In this document: piece by piece, positions 49,673 through 58,841 of the stretch
How positions within the stretch are numbered: the stretch's first letter is position 1
How the letters are laid out: the number at the start of each line of letters is the position of its first letter
Source of the DNA: Streptomyces sp. 1331.2
GTDB taxonomy: Bacteria > Actinomycetota > Actinomycetes > Streptomycetales > Streptomycetaceae
NCBI RefSeq assembly: GCF_900199205.1
Contig: NZ_OBMJ01000002.1
Coordinates: 310,001 to 374,000 of the forward strand
Direction of reading: 5' to 3'
Length of the DNA stretch: 64,000 nt
Translations under genes and position numbers: made by a program
The notes under the pieces: model-generated
Database searches by the model: none
What the model saw: the letters and a program-made list of their open reading frames with translations, nothing else
Told to the model about the DNA's origin: nothing

Positions 49673-51205
49673 TCAGCGCCGGATTTCGACGCGTGCCCGT
49701 TCGCCGGCGATGGGCAGCAGTGCGGGGACCAGGGCGAGGGCGATGAGGGCGGTGACCCAGGTGTAGGTGTGTTGGAAGGCGTGGGCGAGGTGGGGGGCGA
49801 GTGCCGTGCGCGCGGCGTCGTCCAGGGACTGTACGGCGGTGAGTGCGTCGCCGGTTTGTGTGGTGGTGGCGGCGGTGGGCAGTTGGTCGGTCATGGCGGT
49901 GGTGAGCAGGGTGGACATCAGGGCGGTGCCGGCCGCGCCGCAGACCTGTTGGACGATGGTGAGGAGGGTGGTGGCGGCGGGGACGTCGCTGGGGGTGACG
50001 CTGCGGGTGGCGGCGGCCATGGCCGGCATCAGGGTCATGCCGATGCCCGTGCCGGTGACGGCGAGGGTGGCGACGAGGTGGGGGAAGGGGGTGTCGGCGG
50101 TGAGTTGGAGGGTGAAGGCGAGGAAGCCGGCGGCGGCGAGGGCGGTGCCGGTGGCCATGATCCGGCGGGAGGAGAAGCGGTCGGACAGGCGGCCGGCGAG
50201 TTGGATGGTGAGGCCGGTGGCGAGGGCTTGGGGGATGGCGAGCAGACCCACGTGGGTGGGGCTTTGGCCGCGGACGAGCTGGTAGTAGAGGGGGAGCAGG
50301 AGCATGGAGCCGAAGTAGCCGAGGCCGAACAGGGCGATGGTGGCGGCGGGTGCGGCGAAGGCGGGGCGGGTCAGCAGGCGTAGGTCGATCAGCGGCCGGT
50401 GTGTGGTCAGTGCCCGGACGGTGAAGGCGGTGACGAGGGCGGCTCCGGTCAGGGTGGGCAGGAGGGCGGCGGGTGCGGTGGGGTGTCCGTGTTCGGCGCC
50501 CAGGCCGTAGATGAGTGCGGCCAGGCCGGGGGAGAGCATGAGCAGGCCGGGCAGGTCCACGGGTGGGCGGGCGGCGGCGGTGCGGGCGTCGCGGGGCAGC
50601 AGGTGGGCGGCGAGGACGAGGGCGAGGGCGCCGAGGGGCAGGTTGAGGAGGAAGAGCCAGCGCCAGGAGGCTTCGTCGACGAGGCGGCCGCCGAGGACGG
50701 GGCCGGCGAGGGGGCCGATGAGGACGGGCAGGCCGAGCGTGCTCATGGTGCGGCCGGTGCGGGCGGGGTCGCCGCCGCGCAGCAGGATGGTCATGCCGAC
50801 GGGCATCACCATGCCGGCGCCCAGGCCTTGCAGGACGCGGAAGGCGATCAGTGAGGGGGCGTCCCAGGCGGCACCGGCCAGGGCGGAGCCGAGCACGAAC
50901 AGGGTGAGCGCGCCCAGGTAGAGGCGGCGGGTGCCGAAGCGTGCGATCGCCCAGGCGGTGGCGGGGGTGACGGTGGCCAGGGCCAGGGTGTAGCCGGTGG
51001 TGACCCACTGGATGGTGGCCAGTGGGGCGGCGAAGTCCCCGGCGAGGCGGTTGAGGGCGACGTTGACGATCGTGGTGTCGAGGACGGTCAGCAGCGAGCC
51101 GAGGACCACGACGGCGGCGAGGGCCGCGGTGCGCGGACCGGGCGGGCCCGCAGCGCCCGTCCCGCTGCCCGTCTTCGTGCCGGTGGTGGTTGTGGCCGTG
51201 GTCAT
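49673..51205 (-). CDS. DHA2-family multidrug MFS exporter (EmrB/QacA type)
   Basis: 510 residues, fourteen TM helices. Family motifs are present: LDTTIVNVALNRLAGDF in TM1, WVTTGYTLALATVTPATAWAIARFGTRRLYLGALTLFVLGSALAGAA and the motif C-like GPLAGPVLGGRLVDEASWRWLFLLNLPLG. It exports lipophilic drugs by proton antiport. ATG 51205 follows AGGGGGG. It is the second gene after the FMN reductase gene, 28 bases downstream of it, under the divergent TetR regulator at 51938. Confidence 0.92.
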   Translation of the reverse strand: MTTATTTTGTKTGSGTGAAGPPGPRTAALAAVVVLGSLLTVLDTTIVNVALNRLAGDFAAPLATIQWVTTGYTLALATVTPATAWAIARFGTRRLYLGALTLFVLGSALAGAAWDAPSLIAFRVLQGLGAGMVMPVGMTILLRGGDPARTGRTMSTLGLPVLIGPLAGPVLGGRLVDEASWRWLFLLNLPLGALALVLAAHLLPRDARTAAARPPVDLPGLLMLSPGLAALIYGLGAEHGHPTAPAALLPTLTGAALVTAFTVRALTTHRPLIDLRLLTRPAFAAPAATIALFGLGYFGSMLLLPLYYQLVRGQSPTHVGLLAIPQALATGLTIQLAGRLSDRFSSRRIMATGTALAAAGFLAFTLQLTADTPFPHLVATLAVTGTGIGMTLMPAMAAATRSVTPSDVPAATTLLTIVQQVCGAAGTALMSTLLTTAMTDQLPTAATTTQTGDALTAVQSLDDAARTALAPHLAHAFQHTYTWVTALIALALVPALLPIAGERARVEIRR

Positions 51206-51233
51206 GGTTGTTTCCCCCCTTTGTGTCGTGGTT

Positions 51234-51815
51234 TCAGGCGTTGTAGGGGTGGGTGGTGCGAGCGTTCCTGAGGGCGTGGGCCCACCAGGTGAGCTGGTCG
51301 AGCATGCCCTTGGCGGCGCCGTTCTGGATGGTCGCGTCCAGTGGTTCGCCGTCCTGGTCGAACAGGCTCCAGACGTTGTGGAAGCTGACGGTGTCGCGGA
51401 CGGTCGCGGCGTGCAGTTCGGCGAAGACCAGCCGCAGTTGTTCGACGGCGCGCAGTCCGCCGCCGAGGCCGCCGTAGGAGACGAAGCCGACGGGCTTGGC
51501 GTGCCATTCGTTGCGGTGCAGGTCGATGGCGTTCTTGAGGGCGGCGGGGAAGCTGTGGTTGTACTCGGGGGTGATCACCACGAAGGCGTCGGCGGCGGCC
51601 AGGCGGGGGGTCAGGGCGGCGTGGTGGCGGGCCTGTTCGGGGGTGGCTTCCTCGCCGAGGTGGGCCAGCGGGTGCTCGGCCAGGTCGATGACGTCGATGT
51701 CGAGGTCGGCGCGCTGTTCTGCGGTGCGGGTGAACCAGTGGGCGACGGTGGGCGCGAAGCGGCCCTGGCGGGTGCTGGCGATGATGACGGCGAGGCGCAG
51801 CGGGGTCCGGGTCAT
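51234..51815 (-). CDS. NADPH-dependent FMN reductase
   Basis: 193 residues, flavodoxin-like. The FMN loop LAVIIASTRQGRFAPTVAHWF and the signature AFVVITPEYNHSFPAALKNAIDLHRNEWHAKPVGFVSYGGLGGGLRAVEQLR are clear. It reduces flavin or quinone substrates with NADPH. ATG 51815 follows TGGAG. It is co-transcribed with the multidrug exporter and divergent from a TetR gene, a combined modification and export module. Confidence 0.92.
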   Translation of the reverse strand: MTRTPLRLAVIIASTRQGRFAPTVAHWFTRTAEQRADLDIDVIDLAEHPLAHLGEEATPEQARHHAALTPRLAAADAFVVITPEYNHSFPAALKNAIDLHRNEWHAKPVGFVSYGGLGGGLRAVEQLRLVFAELHAATVRDTVSFHNVWSLFDQDGEPLDATIQNGAAKGMLDQLTWWAHALRNARTTHPYNA

Positions 51816-51876
51816 GGCTGTCTCCAGGGGTGGGGTGTGGTCTGGTGCGCCGCCCGTTCGGACGGCACGTCAGGTA

Positions 51877-51907
51877 AAGTACAACGTGTATGGCAACAAG
51901 TACAACG
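51877..51907. promoter_or_regulatory. TetR operator region with two direct AAGTACAACG repeats
   Basis: AAGTACAACG lies at 51877-51886 and 51898-51907, 21 bases (two turns) apart; the first is part of the palindrome TACAACGTGTA. The site is between the divergent FMN reductase and TetR starts. Confidence 0.6.
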
Positions 51908-51937
51908 GTGACTGCAATTTTCTTGGAGGCGGCGACA

Positions 51938-52612
51938 GTGCACCAGACCCCCACGACGGGCGACCGGCAGGACACAGCCGGGCGGCCGCGCCGCGGGCTG
52001 GCCGAGAAACGACAGGCCATCACCCGCGCCGCCCGCACCGTGTTCGGCCGCGACGGCTACACCCGTGCCAGCATCGATGCCATCGCGACCGAGGCCGGGG
52101 TGTCGACCCGCACGATCTACAACCACTTCGCGGGCAAGGAACTGCTCTTCCAGACCGTCGTCCAGGAAAGCGCCACGCAGGTCGGCGACGCCCAGCTGGA
52201 CATCATCGACCGCCGCCTGGGGAAGGTCACCGACCTGGAGGCGGACCTGACCGCGTTCGCGCTGGCCTGGGTGGCTCCACTGACGGAGTTCGCCGACCAC
52301 TTCGGCCTGGTGCGCCAGATCAACGCCGAGGCCCGGCACCTGCCCAAGGCCGCTCTGGACGCCTGGCAGGAGGCCGGTCCGCGCCGGGTTTTCGCCGCCC
52401 TGGCCCGGCGTTTCGCGGAACTGGCCGAGGAGGGCTGGCTGCAGGCGCCCGACCCGGGGCGCGCGGCCACCCATTTCGTGCTCCTGACCGCCACCGACGT
52501 CACCCAGCGCTCCTACTGGGGCGCCTACCCCCTGGATGCGGCCGAGACCGAGGAGATCGTCACCGCCGGCGTCCAGGCCTTCCTGCGCGCCTACGCACCC
52601 TCCAAGCGGTGA
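51938..52612 (+). CDS. TetR-family repressor of the FMN reductase/exporter operon
   Basis: 224 residues. The HTH is LAEKRQAITRAARTVFGRDGYTRASIDAIATEAGVSTRTIYNHFAGKELLFQTV (about residues 20-70) with a C-terminal TetR_C domain of AefR type (LVRQINAEARHLPKAALDAW). The GTG at 51938 is chosen for GGAGG eight bases upstream; an in-frame ATG at 51890 would place the repeat operator inside the gene. It is divergent from the genes it should repress. Confidence 0.88.
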   Translation: MHQTPTTGDRQDTAGRPRRGLAEKRQAITRAARTVFGRDGYTRASIDAIATEAGVSTRTIYNHFAGKELLFQTVVQESATQVGDAQLDIIDRRLGKVTDLEADLTAFALAWVAPLTEFADHFGLVRQINAEARHLPKAALDAWQEAGPRRVFAALARRFAELAEEGWLQAPDPGRAATHFVLLTATDVTQRSYWGAYPLDAAETEEIVTAGVQAFLRAYAPSKR

Positions 52613-52989
52613 CCTCACCCACCACCCCGCCCGTCCCGCGCATGGGAGTCGCCTGCACGCCCGTTGCGGGCTGAAGGAGGCCGAGGAGACAGAGGCCGAG
52701 GTGGTACTGCTGCCAGTCCCGCGTCGAGCAGGCCGTCTGAACGGAACACCCCTGACCGGGCGTTGTGGACGGACGCGCCTGGAACAGCTCTCCGGCTGGA
52801 CGGTTGTCATGTCTGGCGGAACTGCCGGGCGGGCATAGGAACAGCATCCGGTTACGGGCCCGGCCGCGACTCCCCCACGAGTGCGACCGAGCCCCGACCG
52901 GTGAGCGGGCCTGGGCGTGACTCCCCCCACGGAGCGGCGGCCGGGCCCGATTGCTGTTCAACCGGCGACACGCAGCGTACATGTCATCT
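52613..52989. other. Gap without a supported gene
   Basis: 377 bases downstream of the TetR gene. Frames are open in places but show no family resemblance, ribosome site or codon pattern. A short near-repeat (GGGCCxGGxCGxGACTCCCCC-like) occurs twice around 52855-52930. Confidence 0.3.
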
Positions 52990-53214
52990 CTACTCAGCGC
53001 TACCTCGCGGCGGATGAAGGTGCCGACGTACCCGTGCCGTGCCGGGCATCGGGCCGAAGCAGTCCGAGCTGAAGCAGACGCCGGTGAGGTCGTCGAAGAA
53101 GCCGACGGTGGTGGGATCGTCGAACAGGGGCGGCCGGAACGCGGTGAGCGTGCCGTCGCCGACGTCGAGTGACTCGCCGGGATCGAGAAGGTGGACCCGG
53201 TCCAGGGGGAGCGG
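52990..53214 (-). pseudogene. Remnant of a metallo-beta-lactamase-fold protein
   Basis: Read on the minus strand, the segment encodes HLLDPGESLDVGDGTLTAFRPPLFDDPTTVGFFDDLTGVCFSSDCFG, which matches the middle of MBL-fold flavodiiron/hydrolase-type proteins of actinomycetes (LRPP-FD-P-T-G and FSSD-FG blocks). There is no start codon with N-terminal HxHxDH motif and the frame stops at 52990, so only about 75 residues of a deleted gene remain. The VOC gene ends immediately beside it. Confidence 0.6.
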
Positions 53215-53613
53215 TCAGCGGGTGAACTTCGCGATGGCCGCCGGTGTGACGGGAGTGAAGAAGTTGACGAGGTTGCCGTCGGGGTCACGCAGCAGGAGCG
53301 AGCGGTTGCCCCAGGGCATCGTGGTGGGCCCGGCCACGAAGTCGGTGACGGAGTCGGCCAGGTTGCGGTGCACGCCGTCCACGTCGGCGACGAGGAATTC
53401 GGTGATCACGGTGTTGTTGTCGGCCGGACGGGCGGAGCCGGGTGCGAACAGTGCGACGGTGCGGGTGTGGCCGATGGCGAGGGTGGCGCCGGCGGTCCGC
53501 AGTTCGGCGAAGTCCTCGGTGGACCAGTGGGCTTGCACGCCGGTGGCCCGCTCGTAGAAGTCGACCAGGCGCGCGACGTCGCCCGTGATGATCCGGATCG
53601 AAACGAATTCCAT
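53215..53613 (-). CDS. VOC (glyoxalase/bleomycin-resistance) superfamily protein
   Basis: 132 residues, one glyoxalase-type fold: FVSIRIITGDVARLVDFYERATGVQAHW at the N-terminus and the second half ending SLLLRDPDGNLVNFFTPVTP. Such proteins bind metals or sequester small toxic compounds. ATG 53613 follows GAGGAG. It is divergent from a WYL regulator with 94 bases between the starts, which probably controls it. Confidence 0.88.
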   Translation of the reverse strand: MEFVSIRIITGDVARLVDFYERATGVQAHWSTEDFAELRTAGATLAIGHTRTVALFAPGSARPADNNTVITEFLVADVDGVHRNLADSVTDFVAGPTTMPWGNRSLLLRDPDGNLVNFFTPVTPAAIAKFTR

Positions 53614-53707
53614 GGTGCTCTCCTCAGGGTGGTGGCGCTGTTGCCCGTGGAACGCTAGAGCAAATAGTGGACAGAACCGGTCCGGTATCGGCGTTAGGCT
53701 CCTGGGC

Positions 53708-54709
53708 ATGGTTCGACCCACCGGCCGCGTGCTCGCCCTCCTGGAACTCCTGCAGTCGGGCGGCATCAGAACAGCGGCCGAACTCGCCGACCGGCTCGGC
53801 GTCGACGGGCGCACCGTGCGCCGGTACGTGGACCACCTGGTCGATCTCGACATCCCCGTCGAGGCGGTCCGCGGCCGCTACGGCGGCTACCGGCTCGCCC
53901 CGGGGTACCGCCTGCCTCCGCTCATGCTCGACGACGACGAGGCGCTCGCCGTGCTGCTCGGGCTCCTCGCCGGCCCGAGGACGGGGCTGCTGACGGCGGC
54001 CGGGACCGGGACCGTGACCGCGGGTGAGACGGCAGCGGCCAAGATCCGCCGGGCTCTGCCCGAGCGCCTGGCCCGCCGGCTCGACGCCGTCATGCAATCC
54101 CTCGCCTTCACGGCCCCGCCCGGCGAGTGGGCCACCCCGGCCACCGGAGTCCTGCTCGCCCTGGCCGATGCGGTGCGCCACCGCCGCCCGATCTCCCTCA
54201 GGTACACCACCCGGGACGGCCGGCGCAGCGAACGCACGCTGCACCCGTACGGGATCGTCACCCATGCCGGCCGGTGGTACGTCACGGGCACCGATCCGGG
54301 GATCGGCCAGGACCGGACCTTCCGCCTCGATCGCATCGCGGACGCGAGGGCCCTGCCCGGCTCGTTCGAGCCGCCCGCCGGCTCCGATCCGGCACAGCGC
54401 GTCCTGTCCGGGCTCGCCGAGGCGGCCTACCGGCACGACGTGGCCCTGCGGATCCACGGGACGGTCGAACAGATCCGCGCCCGGCTTCCCGCCGGCATCG
54501 CGACCCTGGAGGAGCCCGCGCCGGAGGACGGCACGGATCCGCATGCCGAGCGCTGGATCCGCGTCGGCGTGCGGGCCGAGCGGCTGGACTGGCTGCCCCC
54601 CGTCCTCGCCTCGCTCGACCGGCCGTTCGTCATCGAGCGACCGGACGAACTGCGAGACCTCGTCACCGCGCTCGCCGACCGGCTCACCGCCTCCGCCCGC
54701 CGGACCTGA
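53708..54709 (+). CDS. WYL-domain transcriptional regulator (YafY/PafC type)
   Basis: 333 residues: an N-terminal winged HTH (RVLALLELLQSGGIRTAAELADRLGVDGRTVRRYVDHLVDLDIPVEAVRGRYGGYRLAPGYRLPPLMLDDDEALAV), a WYL domain (ISLRYTTRDGRRSERTLHPYGIVTHAGRWYVTGTDPGIGQDRTFRLDRIADARAL) in which the name motif is RWYVTG, and a WCX-like C-terminal domain. WYL domains sense small ligands or nucleic acids. Its divergent neighbour is the VOC gene, whose expression it likely controls. Confidence 0.88.
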   Translation: MVRPTGRVLALLELLQSGGIRTAAELADRLGVDGRTVRRYVDHLVDLDIPVEAVRGRYGGYRLAPGYRLPPLMLDDDEALAVLLGLLAGPRTGLLTAAGTGTVTAGETAAAKIRRALPERLARRLDAVMQSLAFTAPPGEWATPATGVLLALADAVRHRRPISLRYTTRDGRRSERTLHPYGIVTHAGRWYVTGTDPGIGQDRTFRLDRIADARALPGSFEPPAGSDPAQRVLSGLAEAAYRHDVALRIHGTVEQIRARLPAGIATLEEPAPEDGTDPHAERWIRVGVRAERLDWLPPVLASLDRPFVIERPDELRDLVTALADRLTASARRT

Positions 54710-54899
54710 CACCGCTGCCCACCCCGCCCGGCACCGCCGACCGCCTCCTTCTCCTGCTGCCGGTGTGCCTGTCGCCTGTACGGAAGTGCCGCGGGAGACG
54801 GTCGCGGAGACCCCGACTCTGCCCTGAAGTACCTTCCGCAGCGCCGTGGCCGTCGGGTTGAGTGGGAGGTTGCCGACGATCCCAGGAGGGCGGAGCCCG

Positions 54900-56540
54900 A
54901 TGCGCAAGCGGGAGAACGAGGAAGCCACCAGGGCCGAGGCCGGCCGGGAGGCGAGGCACGCGGCCGCCCAGGCCGGGCATCCACGGTCAGGACTGCTCGG
55001 CCTCCAGGCCACCGTGGGCAACGCGGCGGTCGTCCAGATGCTCCGCCGGGCCGGCCACGGCCCGGACGAGAAGGGACACCGGCACGGGGACGGCTGCGGC
55101 CACGAGGGCCCCGCCGTCCGGCGTGCGGCGGCCCCGGCCGTTCAGCGCTCCTCCGTCCACCAGGTCCTGCGCGGCCCCGGCCGGCCTCTGGACCAGGCCA
55201 TCCGTACGGACATGGAGTCCCGCCTCGGCGCCGACTTCTCCGACGTGCGCATCCACACCGGCGCCGCCGCCAGGGCCTCCGCCGCCGAGGTCGGCGCGCG
55301 TGCCTACACCTCCGGCAACCACGTCGTCATCGGCGAGGGAGGGGGTGACGCGCACACCCTCGCCCACGAGCTCACTCATGTCATCCAGCAGCGCCGAGGG
55401 CCGGTCAGCGGCACCGACAACGGCAACGGGCTGTCGGTCTCGGACCCCACCGACCGCTTCGAGCGCGAGGCCGAGGCCAACGCCCGCGCGGTGATGAGCC
55501 GCCCGGCCCCGCAGGCGTCCTCCGACGTACAGCGTGCGCCCGGCCCCGGGAACGGGACGGCCGGTGTGGCGCAGGCGCCCCTGCAGCGCACCCTCGCGGC
55601 AGGCCTCGCGAAGGGGACCCCGGTCGTCAAGCACACGGACGAGGGGGACGTCGAGGGGCAGACGATCCTCAGTTTCGGCTTCGGGTCCTACCTGATCTCC
55701 GAGGGCGCGGACGGCAAGAAGCCCCGGGCGTCCCTCAAGGACAAGTCGTGGGGGACGGTCGCGGACCGGGAGACGTCCCGCGCGGAGTACGAGGCGGCTC
55801 GCGCCCTGGAGTTGGACCCGGCGGTCCTCGCGGCCAAGCAGAAGCAGAAGGACCTCGACCTCGGCGAGAACTACCTCAGTGCCGACTACCGCCGGATCAA
55901 CCCGCTCCTCGCGGCCCTCGGGCAGGTCGGCTTCACCCCCAGCGAGATCGCCACCCCCGGCTTCTCCTACAAGTCCAAGGAGAGGGAGGTGCTCGACACC
56001 TGGCGCAGTGTCGCCATGGCGCGCGGTTACGCGGACGAGCAGAGCACGGCGGCGTGGGACGAGAAGCACCTCGCGGACACCTTCGACATCTTCGCCCGGA
56101 TCAACGGCGTGTGGGACGACTTCACGACGCCCCCCGCGAACGCGGACGGCAACGTGGTGCGCGGCGACAGCAAGCACATGTACGACTCGTTCGGCGGCAT
56201 CCTCAAGCAGCAGGAGAGCCACCCGGAGGGCGGTTACGTCTCGGTGGACCAGACGATCGAGTGGCCGGCGATCCTGTCGACGACGTACGGCGATCCGTTG
56301 ACCCACACGTACGTGGCGGGCAAGGAGATCGTCTGGGAGTTCGGCCTCCCGGAGGGCCACCGGGGGAGGGCGCTCGGCAGGAACAACCAGTCCGAGGCGG
56401 AGATGACCTTCCCCATCGGCACCAAGATCCACATCACCCGGATCCTCGTGCGCAGTGGCGACTTCCGGCAGGAGAAGTCGACGAAGTACGGCGAGAGCGC
56501 GGCCGTGATCGTCTTCGCCGACATCCTGGCGGGCGAGTGA
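54900..56540 (+). CDS. DUF4157 (eCIS-associated) protein with candidate ADP-ribosyltransferase C-terminus
   Basis: 546 residues. Residues about 85-205 are a DUF4157 domain (LDQAIRTDMESRLGADFSDVRIHTGAAARASAAEVGARAYTSGNHVVIGEG) with the metalloprotease motif HELTH (H156, E157, H160). DUF4157 marks proteins loaded into extracellular contractile injection systems. A linker region follows. Residues about 330-546 form a separate domain ending YVSVDQTIEW.., RGRALGRNNQSEAEMTFPIGTKIHITRI; the E499-A-E501 pair before MTFPIGT fits the ExE strand of ADP-ribosyltransferase toxins, but this is motif-level inference. ATG 54900 follows GGAG by five bases. No injection-system genes are in the window, and it stands as an orphan. 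Confidence 0.75.
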   Translation: MRKRENEEATRAEAGREARHAAAQAGHPRSGLLGLQATVGNAAVVQMLRRAGHGPDEKGHRHGDGCGHEGPAVRRAAAPAVQRSSVHQVLRGPGRPLDQAIRTDMESRLGADFSDVRIHTGAAARASAAEVGARAYTSGNHVVIGEGGGDAHTLAHELTHVIQQRRGPVSGTDNGNGLSVSDPTDRFEREAEANARAVMSRPAPQASSDVQRAPGPGNGTAGVAQAPLQRTLAAGLAKGTPVVKHTDEGDVEGQTILSFGFGSYLISEGADGKKPRASLKDKSWGTVADRETSRAEYEAARALELDPAVLAAKQKQKDLDLGENYLSADYRRINPLLAALGQVGFTPSEIATPGFSYKSKEREVLDTWRSVAMARGYADEQSTAAWDEKHLADTFDIFARINGVWDDFTTPPANADGNVVRGDSKHMYDSFGGILKQQESHPEGGYVSVDQTIEWPAILSTTYGDPLTHTYVAGKEIVWEFGLPEGHRGRALGRNNQSEAEMTFPIGTKIHITRILVRSGDFRQEKSTKYGESAAVIVFADILAGE

Positions 56541-56710
56541 CCGACCCGACCGGCCATGCCCCCTCGTGGGCGGCGGACGCGGTCCCGCGGGATCCCGGCC
56601 ACCTGCTGCCGCGCGCCGCTGCAACCGCCGGGCAGTCAGGACGCGTACGCGGGACGTCAGTGGTACGGGGGATGCTTGGCGGCCGATCCGACCGGTCGTG
56701 AACGGACGAC

Positions 56711-56742
56711 GGACGCCCGCGGTCCGGGGACCGCGGGCGTCC
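56711..56742. terminator. Hairpin terminator between convergent genes
   Basis: A perfect 15-bp stem (56711-56725 with 56728-56742) with only two bases between the arms, placed between the DUF4157 gene and the convergent wall-anchored protein gene. Confidence 0.8.
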
Positions 56743-56764
56743 TGGGTACCTCAGCGGTGCCGCG

Positions 56765-57682
56765 TCAGCGGCGGGCGCCCCGACGGCGGGCGATCACCAG
56801 CGCGCCCCCGCCGACGGCGAGCAGCGCGGCCCCGCCGGCGCCGTAGACGATCATCTGGCTGCTGTTGCCACCCGTGCTGGCCAGGGTGCTGGCCGGCGTG
56901 GTCGAGACCGGATTGGCGGTCGGCTTGCCGACCGGGCCGGTCGTGTCCGCCGGGGCGGACGGCGCCGGCACGGCCGGGGCGGTCGACGGGCCGCTGGACG
57001 GCGTCCCGGTGGTGGCCGGCGCCGACGGCTTGGCGGTGGTGGAGGGCGAGGCGGTGGCCGTCGCGGTGGCGGTGGCCGAAGGCGTCGTCGTGGCGGTGGG
57101 AGTCCCGGTCGGGTGCGGGGTCGCGGTGGCCGTGGGCGACGCCGAGGAGGTCGGCGTGCCGGTCGGGGTCGGCACGCAGGCCTTGCCGCCGTTCCAGGCC
57201 GAGATCAGGTTGTCCGGGAAGACGCCGTCCGGGTACCTCGGTGCGGGGTTGGCGACGCCGTCGAACTTCTTGTCGCCGTTGTACAGGTCGATCTGGCCGT
57301 AGCACTTCGGCAGGTGGGCGGAGACGTCCAGGGTCGCCTGGCGGTTCCCGCTGCGCAGCGTCGTGGTCGCCCAGCCGAGGAAGGTCTGCTTGCCCGAGGT
57401 GGCCCAGGTCGGCCCCTCGGTGTCGTACGAGGCCAGCGAGACGCGGTAGTCGCAGCCGTCCACGACGTCGCCGACCAGGCGCACCTGGATGACGCCGTGC
57501 GGCTGGGACATCCGGCCGTCGGAGATCCAGCTCTTGCCGCCGTCGACGGAGAACTGGACGCCGACGGCGCCGCACTCATGCTGGGCCTGGGCCTGGGCGG
57601 TGCCGGCGGTGAGCAGCGGAGTGCCGACGGCTATGCCGAGGGCGGCGAGGGTCGAAAGGCTCCGGCGCAGGAGTTGGTGCAC
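56765..57682 (-). CDS. Secreted, sortase-type wall-anchored protein with Thr/Pro stalk
   Basis: 305 residues. A signal peptide (LSTLAALGIAVGTPLLTAGTAQA) is followed by a domain of about 130 residues with three cysteines (ECGAVGVQFSVDGGKSW, DGCDYRVSLASYD, LPKCYGQIDLYNGDKKFDG). A long Thr/Ser/Pro/Ala stalk comes next, then the sorting signal LASTG with a TM helix (MIVYGAGGAALLAVGGGALVIA) and a basic end RRRGARR. LAxTG is the class E sortase motif of Streptomyces. GTG 57682 follows GGGAG. Function unknown; exposure at the cell surface is expected. Confidence 0.85.
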   Translation of the reverse strand: MHQLLRRSLSTLAALGIAVGTPLLTAGTAQAQAQHECGAVGVQFSVDGGKSWISDGRMSQPHGVIQVRLVGDVVDGCDYRVSLASYDTEGPTWATSGKQTFLGWATTTLRSGNRQATLDVSAHLPKCYGQIDLYNGDKKFDGVANPAPRYPDGVFPDNLISAWNGGKACVPTPTGTPTSSASPTATATPHPTGTPTATTTPSATATATATASPSTTAKPSAPATTGTPSSGPSTAPAVPAPSAPADTTGPVGKPTANPVSTTPASTLASTGGNSSQMIVYGAGGAALLAVGGGALVIARRRGARR

Positions 57683-57904
57683 GAGGAAGCTCCCTAGGGG
57701 TTGCACACGGTTCGTGTGGGACTCACCGCTCCCCGGTGGCGGTCCGGACGGCCCGTCACCGGAACTGAGCGGCGTGAAACCGTGACCGTACCCGATGGCC
57801 CGCCAGAGCACCGACGCCGCCTACCGCCACCTCGCCCGGCACCGCAGCCCAGTCCCTCTCCACCGCCCTCGACCGCGGCGGCCGCTACCCGCCGACCGAG
57901 CGAC

Positions 57905-58426
57905 ATGACGCTTCCTCAGATACGCCCGACCTGCCAAGATCCGCTGGTGAAACACGTCACTCATCGTCTCCATCCGGCACAGATACGCCGCCAGTGGATC
58001 TTCTCGACGCTCTTCCTGGCCGGTGGTGCCTACCTCCTGTACCGCGGTTCGCTCCTCCCGATGAACGTCCGGAGTGCCGCCGTCATGGCTGTCGGCGTTC
58101 TCCTGGTCATCAGTGGACTCCTCCAGGTGAGGGGCGCTTTCAGCAGCGTGAGCTTCGACGAGCGCGAGATCTGGTGGACCGGCGCGTTGGGCGCCGGCAA
58201 GCGGTTCGCCTGGGCGGACATCACCAACGTCGAGGTCGGGAAGCACCGCAACCGCCCCGATTCCGGGGACGTCGTGCGGGTCACCCACCGGGAGCACGGT
58301 GACTTCAAGCTGCCGGCGGTGATCGGCATGCCGGGCGCCTGGCGCGACCCGGACTTCGAGACCAAGGCGGCCGACGTCATCGCCACCTGGCGTGCGGCGA
58401 CGGCGACGTCCGAGCCCGCGGCGTAG
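57905..58426 (+). CDS. Two-TM membrane protein with a PH-like domain
   Basis: 173 residues. Two TM helices near the N-terminus (WIFSTLFLAGGAYLLYRGSLL and SAAVMAVGVLLVISGLLQV) precede a small beta domain (SVSFDEREIWWTGALGAGKRFAWADITNVEV..) of bacterial PH type. ATG 57905 is used; GTG 57947 in frame gives a start nearer to the first TM and neither has a convincing ribosome site. Function unknown. 58427-58841 downstream contains no supported gene apart from the short leader of the next one. Confidence 0.6.
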   Translation: MTLPQIRPTCQDPLVKHVTHRLHPAQIRRQWIFSTLFLAGGAYLLYRGSLLPMNVRSAAVMAVGVLLVISGLLQVRGAFSSVSFDEREIWWTGALGAGKRFAWADITNVEVGKHRNRPDSGDVVRVTHREHGDFKLPAVIGMPGAWRDPDFETKAADVIATWRAATATSEPAA

Positions 58427-58841
58427 TCGGCCGTCGCGACCACCCTGGAGCTGCTGGCCGGCTGCCAGGAGGTCGACACGTCTCTTGATCGGTACGGCAA
58501 CGGCTTCTCGAAGTCGCCGGCGGCCTCTGCCGGCGCGAACACCGCTGCCGGCCGAGGCCGGGGCCGGCGGTGGAGGAGACGCCGAGCACAGAGTCGGAGA
58601 CTCAGTGCATACTCCCATCACCGGACTGCCTCTTTAACATGAGGTGTGCATGGTCACTCCCGGGCCTTACGAGCCCTGGACTTGCACGGCGGGCGTTTCC
58701 GCCTCTGACGCCTCGGAAGTCTCGGCAGTCTCGGAAGTCATGGCATGGGGGGGTGCGCGTGGCCGTGGAGGGGCCGTGGTGCACGTCCGGCCCGGAATCC
58801 CGCCTGTCGTCGGATCGGATCACGCTACAAGCGGAGGTGCT

